DNA of 64,000 nt from Natrinema amylolyticum (GCF_020515625.1 NZ_JAIWPJ010000002.1:992001-1056000); one strand, 5' to 3'; numbered from the stretch's first letter, positions 7,849 to 15,798 are shown. The notes: generated by a model from the sequence alone, not told the origin. Numbers and translations: made by a program.

Positions 7849-9228
7849 TCACCGATCGGGCGACGCGTCCACGTCGGGCTCCCCGCCCGCTGCAGGGGCG
7901 TCCTCACTCGACTCGAACGCGCTCGCGAGGACGCCGGCGATCCCGTCGGGTCCGTGACGGTGGATCGTCAGCAACATGTTCGCGACGAACAGCCCGACGC
8001 CGACCGTCGCGAGCAGGTCGCTCGCGGTGGTCGCGACGGCCGGGAGCCCGACCAGCGGCGCCGCGGCGAGGCCGCCGAATCCGACGAGCAGCAGCCAGAA
8101 GTCCGCGCGCTCGAGGCGGTCGTCGTAGAGGTCGTCGATCATCGGCACCTGCTCGAAGCCGAGGCGATCGCTGTAGCGCTCGATCCAGATGATGAAGGGA
8201 ACGATGTGGTACAGCGAGCCGACGACGACGAACCCGAAGACGCCGAACAGCAGGAGATTCCGGGCGTCGGGGTGACCGAAGAGCGACTCGGGCGCGAGCG
8301 GGTCGGTCCACCACGTCGGCGCGGTGAGGGTGATCCACCCGACCAGCGCCGCTACGACGACCCAGTAGCGAGCGAGCATCGGAGAGCGCTCGACCGTCGC
8401 GCCCGCCAGCAATCGGGCGACGACGACCGCGAACGCGGCGAGTCCGACGAGGAGCGCGATCCCCCCGGCTCGAGCGAGCACCTCGATAGTGAGCCCGCGT
8501 CCGACCGCGAGGGCCGCGAGCCCGACCGGGAAGCACAGTTGCTCGAGGGCGAGCAGGCGATCGCTAAGCCGATCGGGCTCCGCCTGCGTGAACATCTTCG
8601 TCAGTTGGAACAGCGCACCGACGACCGTCGCGAGCAGCGCGCCGAACAGCGCCAGCGTCGCGTGAGAGCGGTGAATCTCGACGCGGCTCACCGCGACCGA
8701 ATCGAACACCGGTGTGGTGAAATCGACGGCCAGCAGCAGGCCGAGGGGCGCGACTAAGCCGAAACACGCGAGCGCGAGCGCGAAGTGTCGCTCCGTGAAA
8801 TCGAACGGGCGCGCACGGACGAGCGTGCGCCCGACGTTGTAGACGAACGTCCAGATCCCCGCGAGCATGAGCGCGCCGGCGACCGGGAGCCAGGCGAACG
8901 CGCCCGCGAGCAGCGCCGCTCCGAACCCGGCCAGTCCGATCGTGACGAGCCACAGTTGGGCGATCGCCAGCCGTCGAGAGCGGATCGACACGCCGGACCA
9001 GACGGGGACGAACTGGGTCATCGCGCCCATGATCGTCACCGCGACCCAGCCCACGAGCAGGACGTGGAGGTGTGCCAGCCCGGCGAGTCCGGGCAGCGTC
9101 GCGACGGCCAGGACGGTTCCACCACCGATACCGACCGCGAGGAATCCCAGCGCGAGCAGGAAGTGTCGCAGCGGGATCACCATCGGCGGTTGCTGGTCGG
9201 TCCGTAACCCGCCCGGTATTCCGTTCAT
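7849..9228 (-). CDS. Heme-copper oxidase subunit I-like membrane protein
   Basis: About 459 residues with some 12 hydrophobic helices. Helix 2 has HLHVLLVGWVAVTIMGAMTQFVPVW, a later helix RSHATLALFGALLATVVGALF, and near the C-terminus SLYHIVPFIIWIERYSD; spaced His residues in helices suggest heme coordination. Proteins like this are commonly annotated as cbb3-type oxidase subunit I or NnrS-like, but there is no complete binuclear-centre motif (no HPE/HH loop), so terminal oxidase activity is unlikely. The ATG at 9228 is taken from the junction with the divergent MoaD-like gene; another ATG 15 codons further in (9183) is possible. An inverted repeat (9266-9279) lies in the shared promoter. Confidence 0.65.
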   Translation of the reverse strand: MNGIPGGLRTDQQPPMVIPLRHFLLALGFLAVGIGGGTVLAVATLPGLAGLAHLHVLLVGWVAVTIMGAMTQFVPVWSGVSIRSRRLAIAQLWLVTIGLAGFGAALLAGAFAWLPVAGALMLAGIWTFVYNVGRTLVRARPFDFTERHFALALACFGLVAPLGLLLAVDFTTPVFDSVAVSRVEIHRSHATLALFGALLATVVGALFQLTKMFTQAEPDRLSDRLLALEQLCFPVGLAALAVGRGLTIEVLARAGGIALLVGLAAFAVVVARLLAGATVERSPMLARYWVVVAALVGWITLTAPTWWTDPLAPESLFGHPDARNLLLFGVFGFVVVGSLYHIVPFIIWIERYSDRLGFEQVPMIDDLYDDRLERADFWLLLVGFGGLAAAPLVGLPAVATTASDLLATVGVGLFVANMLLTIHRHGPDGIAGVLASAFESSEDAPAAGGEPDVDASPDR

Positions 9229-9265
9229 GGTTGCGGGTTCGACCCGTACGGTCGTCCCCTTCATC

Positions 9266-9279
9266 CCGAACACGTTCGG
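9266..9279. promoter_or_regulatory. Inverted repeat CCGAAC-N2-GTTCGG in divergent promoter
   Basis: A perfect 6+6 inverted repeat with a 2-base centre, between the starts of the oxidase-like gene (9228, minus) and the MoaD-like gene (9322, plus). Its 12-base core CGAACACGTTCG occurs again at 13697-13708. It could be a shared operator; this is inference from symmetry and position. Confidence 0.35.
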
Positions 9280-9321
9280 AAGATAGCGTTTGCCGGTTCG
9301 CGTCGTATCACCGAGTGATCC

Positions 9322-9777
9322 ATGAGGCCCGACCAAGCGACGACCACCGCCGACGACCGCTCGACCGCGACCGGCCCGGACCAGTATTCCGCCGCGACGA
9401 GCGACCGAGAGACCGAGACGACGACCGTGACCGTCCGCTGTACCGGGCACGTCCGCACCGAAATCGGGAGCTACGAACTCGAGTTCACCTTCGAGGGCGA
9501 TCGACTCCGGGACTTCCTCGAGGCCTTCTTCGAGGAGTACGATCTCGAGGACATGCTCATCGCCGAGACCGAAGCGGACGCGACCCACAGCGGCTGGGCA
9601 CCGGTCCCCGACGACCTGCCCGGCACCTGGCGCAAGAATCCGGAGGGCGAGCAGACCCGGCCGTACGCGCGCGTCTGCGTCAACGGCCGGTTCAACGAAC
9701 ACCTCGGCGGGTTCGAGACGGAACTCACCGACGGTGATCGCGTCGCGCTGATCTATCCGTTCATGTTCTGCTGCTGA
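9322..9777 (+). CDS. MoaD/ThiS-like beta-grasp protein with Cys-Cys C-terminus
   Basis: 151 residues. The first 35 or so are a disordered Thr/Ser/Asp-rich extension. From about residue 36 (TVTVRCTGHVRTEIGSYELEFTF) the strand-helix-strand pattern of a ubiquitin-like beta-grasp fold follows: a helix LRDFLEAFFEEYDLEDML, then PYARVCVNGRFNEHLGGFETELTDGDRVALIYPF. The last part matches the end of MoaD (VNG ... L.DGDEVAL.PP..GG). MoaD, ThiS and SAMP proteins end in Gly-Gly, which is adenylated and thiolated; this one ends FMFCC. Ordinary sulfur-carrier or SAMP conjugation therefore seems excluded, but a Cys-based role (metal binding, persulfide, lipid) is possible. It lies directly upstream of the CGCGG gene on the same strand. 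Confidence 0.65.
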   Translation: MRPDQATTTADDRSTATGPDQYSAATSDRETETTTVTVRCTGHVRTEIGSYELEFTFEGDRLRDFLEAFFEEYDLEDMLIAETEADATHSGWAPVPDDLPGTWRKNPEGEQTRPYARVCVNGRFNEHLGGFETELTDGDRVALIYPFMFCC

Positions 9778-9883
9778 CCGCCCCGCCGCCCGTCGCCGGT
9801 GGTCCCCAGTGGTAGCCCCGATGACCGCGGGGCCGAACGAGTTCGGCTCAGGTCTTAGGCCCGTCGCGGTCCGAGTGACGACT

Positions 9884-10189
9884 ATGACCGAAGACGTCTC
9901 CGGCGTCGACCCCGTCACGCGCAGCGAGCACGACGCGTCGTGGTCGGCGAACCTCGAGGGCCCCGAGCACGCGATGGATCGGGACCTGATCGTCGAGCAG
10001 TCGAAAGACGCGGTCGCGGAGACCGCCGCCGGCTACCACGTCAACCTCGTCACGCACGGCGACCACGGCCATCCCGAGACGTATCTCTGGGACGAACTCG
10101 AGGCGACGTTCGACGATATTCGGCTCGAGTACGTCGATCGGTGCGGCTGTGGCGGACACGTGACTCGGGTCCACGTGGGCGGCGACTGA
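9884..10189 (+). CDS. CGCGG-family putative radical SAM-modified RiPP protein
   Basis: 101 residues. The only two Cys are in the C-terminal motif DRCGCGGHVTRVHVGGD. The rest is a small acidic domain (DLIVEQSKDAVAETAAGYHVNLVTHGDHGHPETYLWDELEATFDDIRLEYVDR). I recall this as the CGCGG family of putative radical SAM-modified RiPP proteins, found mostly in haloarchaea next to SPASM-type radical SAM enzymes; no product or activity is known to me. Two SPASM radical SAM genes follow within 2.4 kb, which agrees. The ATG at 9884 gives the family-like length; a reading from 9809 would add 25 residues of poor composition. Confidence 0.75.
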   Translation: MTEDVSGVDPVTRSEHDASWSANLEGPEHAMDRDLIVEQSKDAVAETAAGYHVNLVTHGDHGHPETYLWDELEATFDDIRLEYVDRCGCGGHVTRVHVGGD

Positions 10190-10288
10190 GCGCGGCGACC
10201 GCACGTACCGGACGAATCGAACGACGGCGCTCGATCCCTTGCAATCGTCAGGCTGGGGGCTATCTGACCCAGGTCGTTAGCACCGACG

Positions 10289-10420
10289 ATGAGTTCCCGA
10301 ACGCAGACGTTCGACGAACCGGTCACCTGCCGCGTGTGTGGCACGGAGAACGAACACAGCTACACCTACTGCCGTCACTGTCTCGGACAGCTTCCCGCGA
10401 GACCCGACTCCCGTCGCTGA
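10289..10420 (+). CDS. Small zinc-ribbon protein, 43 residues
   Basis: A short gene: ATG at 10289, TGA at 10418-10420. The product starts MSSRTQTFDEPVTCRVCGTE and continues with a second half YTYCRHCLGQL, so it has CxxC (Cys14, Cys17) and CxxC (Cys28, Cys31) separated by 10 residues: a complete minimal zinc ribbon. Haloarchaea carry many such proteins of unknown function. It is on the same strand as the CGCGG gene (gap about 100 bases) and converges with the radical SAM gene ending at 10494, so it may belong to the same locus as a binding partner or regulator. Confidence 0.65.
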   Translation: MSSRTQTFDEPVTCRVCGTENEHSYTYCRHCLGQLPARPDSRR

Positions 10421-10493
10421 GCGAGTCGCCTGGTCGAAGGGCGATCCGATCGAATCTCCGGTATCGTCGGTGACCGCGGTCAGACACCACGAA

Positions 10494-11711
10494 TCAGTCC
10501 GCGGCACCGCCGACGATCGGTCCATTTCCCTCGCCGCTCACCTCGTCGTCGCGGAGGTAACACTGCGGATCGGGCGCGAACAGGTCGCCCGTCGTCGCCA
10601 GCGCCCGCAGCCGCGAGCCGCCGCGACAGATCGACTGATACTGACAGTCCGCGCACTTGCCGTTCAGGTGCTCCTTGCGGTTTCGGAGCGCCGCGAGCAG
10701 CGGGTTCGACTCGTCCTCCCAGATCTCTCCGAAGGGGCGGTCGCGAACGTTGCCGAGGCTGTACCCCTGCCAGAACTGGGTGAGGTGGACGTTGCCCTGA
10801 TAATCGACGTCCGCGATCCGCTCGCCCGTCGGGTCGCCGCCGTTTCGCTCGAGGTGCTCGTAGACCGCCCGCGCCTTCGCCTCGCCGAAGGTCTCCCGGG
10901 CGTACTCCACGAGGAAGGCGGCGTCGGCGTAGTTGCCGACCAGCAGGGTCTCGATCTCCTCGCCGCGGTCGTGATACTCGAGCGTGAGGTCGGCGACTTG
11001 CTCGATCGCCTCGCGTTTCTCTCGGGGAGAGAGGTCGGCGTCGACGATTTCGGCTCCCCGGCCGCCGTAATCGAGGTGGTAGAAACAGAACCGGTCGAGG
11101 CCCTTCTCGACGAGCAGGTCGACGACCCCCTCGAGGTCGGGCGCGTTGGCCTCGGTGATCGTGTACCGCAGGCCGGTCTTGAGCCCGGCCTCGAGACAGT
11201 TCTCGATGCCGCGGACGGCGGCGTCGAACGCGCCCTCCTCGCCGCGGAACCGGTCGTTGCGTTCGGGGAGGCCGTCGACGGAGATGCCGGCGTACCGGAG
11301 TCCGGCGTCCCGGAGCGCATCGGCCTTCTCATGGGTGAGCAGGGTACCGTTCGAGGACAGCACGGGCCGGAGCCCGCGATCCGCCGCGTAGGAGACCAGT
11401 TCGACCAGATCGTCGCGGACGAGCGGCTCGCCGCCGGAGAAGAGGATAACGGGCGCGCCGAACGCCGCGAGCTGATCGAGGAACGACTTCGCCTCGGCCG
11501 TCGTGAACTCGCCGGTCGCGGCCTCGGTCTCGGCACCGGCGTAGCAGTGCGAACAGTAGAGGTTACACCGGCGAGTCGTGTTCCAGACGACCACGGGTCG
11601 TCGCTGTTTCTCCTCGGTGATCTGTGGCTTTTCGGAGTCGTCCGCCGCGTCGTAGCGCAGACCGTCGCCCTCTGCGTCGAGGTCGCAGAGCAGCTTACTG
11701 ATCGAGATCAC
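10494..11711 (-). CDS. Radical SAM/SPASM protein (RiPP maturase or AhbC-like)
   Basis: 405 residues. The SAM [4Fe-4S] motif CxxxCxxC is in TRRCNLYCSHCYAGA (Cys49, Cys53, Cys56). FSGGEPLVRDDL is the GGEP SAM-binding motif. The C-terminal SPASM region is GKCADCQYQSICRGGSRLRALATTGDLFAPDPQC, which can hold an auxiliary cluster. It starts with GTG at 11711, overlapping the stop of the PaaB-like partner gene by 4 bases (GTGA), so the two are coupled. It could modify the CGCGG protein or its partner. The GG(S)R.RA..TGD....DP.C tail is also typical of AhbC/AhbD/NirJ heme enzymes, so the AhbC step of siroheme-dependent heme synthesis is the main alternative. Confidence 0.85.
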   Translation of the reverse strand: MISISKLLCDLDAEGDGLRYDAADDSEKPQITEEKQRRPVVVWNTTRRCNLYCSHCYAGAETEAATGEFTTAEAKSFLDQLAAFGAPVILFSGGEPLVRDDLVELVSYAADRGLRPVLSSNGTLLTHEKADALRDAGLRYAGISVDGLPERNDRFRGEEGAFDAAVRGIENCLEAGLKTGLRYTITEANAPDLEGVVDLLVEKGLDRFCFYHLDYGGRGAEIVDADLSPREKREAIEQVADLTLEYHDRGEEIETLLVGNYADAAFLVEYARETFGEAKARAVYEHLERNGGDPTGERIADVDYQGNVHLTQFWQGYSLGNVRDRPFGEIWEDESNPLLAALRNRKEHLNGKCADCQYQSICRGGSRLRALATTGDLFAPDPQCYLRDDEVSGEGNGPIVGGAAD

Positions 11712-12079
11712 AGGCTGTTCACCTCCGAAGCGCCCGCGGTCTCCTTGTAGACGCGCGGCTCGTCGCTCTCGTCGTCACTGTCGGCATCGTCGGCATCGTC
11801 GTCGCCAGCGCTCTCGTCTGGCCGTTCCTCCGCCGTCTCCGCGAGTCCGCGCGTCGAGTACCGCTCGACCGCGTCGGCCGGACAGAGCCAGACGTCGGCG
11901 GCGTACCAGCCGAACAGCCGGGACGCGTGTTCGTGCGCTTCGCTCCCGCTCGCGGCGGCGACGCTCCCGACGTGGCGCATCGGATCTCCCTCCTCGTTCC
12001 GGACGAAGACCTCCCACTGCCGAGTCGGATTTCCTCGCTCGTCGCTCTCGACCGCCGACCGGCGCGCTTTCTCGACCAT
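11708..12079 (-). CDS. Radical SAM-partnered protein, Htur_1727-type (PaaB-like)
   Basis: 123 residues. The folded part is about residues 20-80: RQWEVFVRNEEGDPMRHVGS, then AASGSEAHEHASRLFGWYAADVWLCPADAVERYSTRGL. This resembles PaaB (phenylacetyl-CoA epoxidase subunit: WEVFVR......H.GS..A.....A...A...Y.R......IWVV), but there are no other paa genes here. I recall it as the Htur_1727 family of radical SAM-partnered proteins, described as a candidate RiPP. The last 40 residues are an acidic tail. It has one Cys (in WLCPADAV). Its stop overlaps the GTG of the radical SAM gene, so enzyme and partner are made together. Confidence 0.75.
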   Translation of the reverse strand: MVEKARRSAVESDERGNPTRQWEVFVRNEEGDPMRHVGSVAAASGSEAHEHASRLFGWYAADVWLCPADAVERYSTRGLAETAEERPDESAGDDDADDADSDDESDEPRVYKETAGASEVNSL

Positions 12080-12139
12080 ATCGACACCTTCGAGACGATA
12101 CCGAAGGTCGTTGTGCGACCTCCCAATGCGCGGGAATAC

Positions 12140-12151
12140 TTTCTCGAGAAA
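12140..12151. promoter_or_regulatory. Palindrome TTTCTCGAGAAA between divergent radical SAM operons
   Basis: A perfect 12-base palindrome halfway between the ATG at 12079 (minus) and the ATG at 12227 (plus). A second hairpin, AGGTCG-N5-CGACCT, is at 12105-12121. Either could be an operator for both transcripts. CTCGAG is common in haloarchaeal coding DNA, but this copy is intergenic and its symmetry extends three bases on each side. Confidence 0.35.
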
Positions 12152-12226
12152 TCGAACATCTTCCCGTCTTCCCGAGCGGCGGGAACGACGGGGGCGTTTT
12201 CGGTCGTCCGATGCTCAGTCCCCGCT

Positions 12227-13360
12227 ATGCGCCCTGGCACTCTCGACACGTCCGAGCGACCGTTCGTCCTCATCTGGGAGCTCACCCAGGCCTGCGGCCT
12301 CGCTTGCGATCACTGTCGGGCCGACGCGAAACCCCAGCGCCACCCCGACGAACTCTCGACCGCAGAGGGGAAGGACCTGCTCGAGCAGGCCGCCGAGTTC
12401 GGCGACGGCCAACTGGTCGTGCTCTCGGGCGGCGATCCGCTCGTCCGCGACGACGTCGCGGAACTGATCGCCCACGGCGATGACCTCGGGCTGCGGATGA
12501 CGATCACCCCGAGCGGGACGGGCTCGCTGACCGCCGATCGCATCGAGTCGATGGCCGACGCCGGACTCAAGCGAATGGCGGTCAGCCTCGACGGGGCCTC
12601 GCCGGAGAGCCACGACGCCTTCCGCGGCGAGGACGGCAGTTTCGAGGAGACCATCCGAGCCGTCGAGGACGCTCGAGCGGCCGGCCTGCCGGTCCAGGTC
12701 AACACCACGGTCTGTCGACAGACCGTCGAGGAACTCCCCGCGATCCGGGAGCTGCTGACCGAGATCGGGGCCGTCATGTGGAGCGTCTTCTTCCTCGTGC
12801 CCGTCGGGAGGGGGAAGATCCTCGAGCCGGTCGCGCCCGAGCGGGCCGACGCGGTAATGGAGTGGCTCCACGAGGTCAGCGAGACGGAGCCTTTCGGCGT
12901 CAAGACCACTGAGGCCCCGCAGTACCGGCGGGTCGCGATGCAGCGACGGGCGAACGGTGACGACGCGGAGGACGGTGCGGGCGGTCCGGGGGCCGGTATC
13001 GAGCGACGGACCGGCATCGTCGCGGGCGACGGCTTCGCGTTCGTCAGTCACACCGGTGAGGTCTTCCCCTCCGGCTTCCTGCCCGAATCGGCCGGCAACG
13101 TCCGCGACCGGCCGGTCACCGAGCTCTACCGCGAGTCGGACCTCTTCCGGTCGCTGCGCGACCGCGACGAGCTCTCGGGCAAGTGCGGGGCCTGTCCGTA
13201 TCGCAACGTCTGTGGCGGGAGCCGCTCGCGCGCGTTCGCTCACACCGGCGACCCGCTGGCGAGCGATCCGCTCTGTCCGTTCGTTCCCGAGGGGTACGAC
13301 GGACCGCTCCCGTGGGACGACGCCGACGGCGAGCCCCGCAGCGCCTCGACCGGTGACTGA
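12227..13360 (+). CDS. Radical SAM/SPASM protein, TIGR04053-like (or AhbD-like)
   Basis: 377 residues. SAM cluster motif in ELTQACGLACDHCRADA (Cys23, Cys27, Cys30); LSGGDPLVRDDV corresponds to GGEP with Asp in place of Glu. The SPASM end is SGKCGACPYRNVCGGSRSRAFAHTGDPLASDPLCP. The HCRADA stretch and the GNVRD and TGDPL..DPLC motifs fit the TIGR04053 family and also archaeal AhbD, which decarboxylates Fe-coproporphyrin III to heme. A Gly/Ala/Asp-rich insertion lies near residues 245-260. The ATG at 12227 is chosen because the product then begins a few residues before the TIM barrel. It is divergent from the Htur_1727-type gene, with palindromes in the shared promoter. Confidence 0.85.
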   Translation: MRPGTLDTSERPFVLIWELTQACGLACDHCRADAKPQRHPDELSTAEGKDLLEQAAEFGDGQLVVLSGGDPLVRDDVAELIAHGDDLGLRMTITPSGTGSLTADRIESMADAGLKRMAVSLDGASPESHDAFRGEDGSFEETIRAVEDARAAGLPVQVNTTVCRQTVEELPAIRELLTEIGAVMWSVFFLVPVGRGKILEPVAPERADAVMEWLHEVSETEPFGVKTTEAPQYRRVAMQRRANGDDAEDGAGGPGAGIERRTGIVAGDGFAFVSHTGEVFPSGFLPESAGNVRDRPVTELYRESDLFRSLRDRDELSGKCGACPYRNVCGGSRSRAFAHTGDPLASDPLCPFVPEGYDGPLPWDDADGEPRSASTGD

Positions 13361-13753
13361 GAGACGGTCGGGCGGCGCTTTTCGATGGGGATCGAGAGAA
13401 GTGAGTCAGAGCGACGGTCGATACTGCAGGGCTGATCGAACGACCACCACTGAGGCGAACGCCCGTCGATCGACGCGGTATCGACCGTCACAGACGATGG
13501 CTCGGTGAAGCCGCCGGATCGACGCACCGATCGTCTCGACCGGTCGCGGTCGAGTGCACGCGACACCCGTCAGGGATGTATGGACGGTGGATCGACGAGG
13601 AGCGGCGCAGACAACCGTCGTCCCGTCGATCGCCCGCAGGGTCTCGGATGGCGCGTGCATCTCTTCGATGCGCGAGAGTCCCCTTCGAAATTCCGGCGAA
13701 CACGTTCGAAAGCGGACGCGTCCGCTCCCGACCGTGCGACGCGGACGACGACG
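13361..13753. other. Intergenic region without a supported gene
   Basis: This 390-base gap separates the convergent ends of the radical SAM gene (13360) and pccA (13754). A GCGCTTTTCG at about 13374-13383 could end the radical SAM transcript. Open stretches exist on both strands but are Arg/Ser-rich with no recognisable domain. It holds a second copy of CGAACACGTTCG (13697-13708). Confidence 0.4.
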
Positions 13754-15595
13754 TTACTCGAGAATGACCAGCGTGTCGCCCATGTCGACGCTGTCGCCCT
13801 CCTCGACGGCGATCTGCGTGACTGTCCCGCCGCGGGAGGCCACGATGTCGTTCTCCATCTTCATGGCTTCGAGGACGACCAGCACGTCGCCGGCCGCGAC
13901 CTCGTCGCCCTCCGCGACTTCGATGTCGAGAATCGTCCCCTGCATCTCGGCGTCGACGGTCTCGCCCTCGCCCTCGAGTTCGGCGCCGCCGCTGCTCGAG
14001 CCACCCGCGGGCTCGGGCCGACTCGCCTGGCCGCCGCCGGCCTCGACGTTGCCGGTCGGGATGGCGGGCGCGCCGTGTTCCTCGAGTTCGACCTCGAACC
14101 GCTTGCCGTTGACCTCGACGGTGAACTCGCGCTCGACGGCCTCGTCCTCGTCGTCGCTCGCGCCGCCGTCGCCGGTGTCACCGCCCCACTGCTCCTGGGC
14201 CTCCTCGATGCGGCTCTCGTCCAGCTCTTCGTCGAGGTACTTCGTCGTGTGCGTGCTCCGGACGAACTCCTCGTCGGTGAGCATCAGCCGGTGGAACGGG
14301 ATGATCGTCGGGATGCCCTCGATCTGGTACTCGCGGAGCGCGCGGAGCGAACGCTCGATACACTCGTCGCGATCCTCGCCCCAGACGACCAGCTTCGCGA
14401 TCATGGAGTCGTAGTCGGTGACGAGTTCGTCGCCCTGTCGAAGCGCGTCGTCGAGTCGGACGCCGATCCCGCCCGGCGGGTCGTACGTTTCGAGTGTGCC
14501 GCCGGTCGCGGGCGCGAAGTCGTTGGCCGCGTTCTCGGCGTTGATTCGGAACTCCATCGCGTGGCCGTCGATATCGACGTCGTCCTGATCGAAGTCGACC
14601 TCCTCGCCGGCGGCGACCTGGATCTGGCGCTTGACGATGTCGATCCCGGTGATCTGCTCGGTGACCGTGTGTTCGACCTGGATCCGCGTGTTGACCTCGA
14701 GGAAGAAGAAGTTCGCGTCGGGGCCGAGCAGTTCGCCCGCCTCGCGGTCCTCCTCCTCGACGAGGAACTCGACGGTGCCGGCGTTAGTGTAGTCCGCGGC
14801 GGCGACGCCTCGACGGGCGGACTCGCCGATCTTCTCGCGCAGTTCGTCCGAGAGGGCCGCGGAGGGTCCCTCCTCGATGACCTTCTGGTGGCGGCGCTGC
14901 AGCGAGCAGTCGCGTTCGCCCAGATGGCGGACGTTCCCGTGTTCGTCGGCCAGAATCTGGACCTCGATGTGGCGGGGCTGCTCGAGGTAGCGCTCGAGGT
15001 AGACCGAATCGTTGTCGAAGTAGGCCTCGCCCTCGCGCTTGGCGCTCTCGAGTTGGTCCTCGACTTCGCTCTCGTCCCAGACGACCTTCATCCCGCGGCC
15101 GCCGCCGCCGCCCTCGGCCTTGATGGCGATGGGATAGCCGTGTTCCTCGCCGAACGCTTTGACCTCCTCGGGATCGGTGACGGGGTCGGTGGTCCCGGGA
15201 ACGATCGGCACGTCGGCCTCGCTCATGATCTTCCGCGCTTTGGTCTTCTCACCGAGGGACTCCATCGCGTCGCTGGACGGGCCGATCCAGGTGATCCCCT
15301 CGACCTCCTCGACCTTGCCCGCGAACTCGGCGTTCTCCGCGAGGAACCCATATCCGGGATGGATGGCGTCGGCGTCGGCCTTCCGCGCGGCCTCGATGAC
15401 GGCCTCGTGATCGAGGTAGGAGTCGGCCGCACGCGCCGGCCCCACGTTGTACGCCTCGTCGGCGTAGCGCACGTGCCCCGAGTCCGAGTCGGCCTCGGAG
15501 TAGACGGCGACGGTCCCGATATTCAACTCTTCGCACGCTCGCATGACGCGAACGGCGATCTCCCCGCGGTTCGCCACGAGAACCTTCCTGAACAT
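13754..15595 (-). CDS. pccA: Propionyl/acetyl-CoA carboxylase alpha subunit (biotin carboxylase + BCCP)
   Basis: 613 residues. N-terminal biotin carboxylase starts [20 protein letters not shown]; the glycine-rich ATP-grasp loop [14 protein letters not shown] is near residues 158-171, and [16 protein letters not shown] carries the metal and bicarbonate residues. A poorly conserved Asp/Glu-rich linker (about 475-540) leads to a C-terminal biotinyl domain with EAMKMEN; the biotinylated Lys is residue 579. It uses ATP to carboxylate biotin, which PccB then uses to make methylmalonyl-CoA or malonyl-CoA. Fusion of biotin carboxylase and carrier in one chain is normal for haloarchaeal PCC. Its partners pccB and pccX lie 1.7-3.6 kb upstream on the same strand, separated by an opposite-strand gene. 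Confidence 0.93.
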   Translation of the reverse strand: MFRKVLVANRGEIAVRVMRACEELNIGTVAVYSEADSDSGHVRYADEAYNVGPARAADSYLDHEAVIEAARKADADAIHPGYGFLAENAEFAGKVEEVEGITWIGPSSDAMESLGEKTKARKIMSEADVPIVPGTTDPVTDPEEVKAFGEEHGYPIAIKAEGGGGGRGMKVVWDESEVEDQLESAKREGEAYFDNDSVYLERYLEQPRHIEVQILADEHGNVRHLGERDCSLQRRHQKVIEEGPSAALSDELREKIGESARRGVAAADYTNAGTVEFLVEEEDREAGELLGPDANFFFLEVNTRIQVEHTVTEQITGIDIVKRQIQVAAGEEVDFDQDDVDIDGHAMEFRINAENAANDFAPATGGTLETYDPPGGIGVRLDDALRQGDELVTDYDSMIAKLVVWGEDRDECIERSLRALREYQIEGIPTIIPFHRLMLTDEEFVRSTHTTKYLDEELDESRIEEAQEQWGGDTGDGGASDDEDEAVEREFTVEVNGKRFEVELEEHGAPAIPTGNVEAGGGQASRPEPAGGSSSGGAELEGEGETVDAEMQGTILDIEVAEGDEVAAGDVLVVLEAMKMENDIVASRGGTVTQIAVEEGDSVDMGDTLVILE

Positions 15596-15798
15596 TCCTG
15601 TGGAAACCGTCGTGAGGGCCCTACCTTACTTTTTCGCAACCGGTCCGATAACGCGACAGGTTTTGCCGATGCGGATGGCCCCGGACAAACGACGGACGGC
15701 GACGATCCAACGACGACTCGAGCACCCGATTGTCGCACGAGGGCCCACCCGTGCTAGTTGTGGGCAATCGTTATCCGATTCCAGTCCGTAGCGGAGAC

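Noticed and set aside
11708..12079. Annotating this gene as a true PaaB subunit of phenylacetyl-CoA epoxidase
   Set aside because: The fold resembles PaaB, but no paaA, paaC, paaD or paaE genes are near and it is coupled to a radical SAM gene.
13406..13660. 84-codon minus-strand frame in the gap before pccA
   Set aside because: It has an Arg/Ser-rich, non-acidic composition, no promoter and no domain; I treat it as chance.
13505..15757. A 750-codon plus-strand frame opposite pccA
   Set aside because: It mirrors the pccA codons on the other strand (Val/Leu/Asp-rich shadow). The minus-strand frame is a perfect biotin carboxylase.
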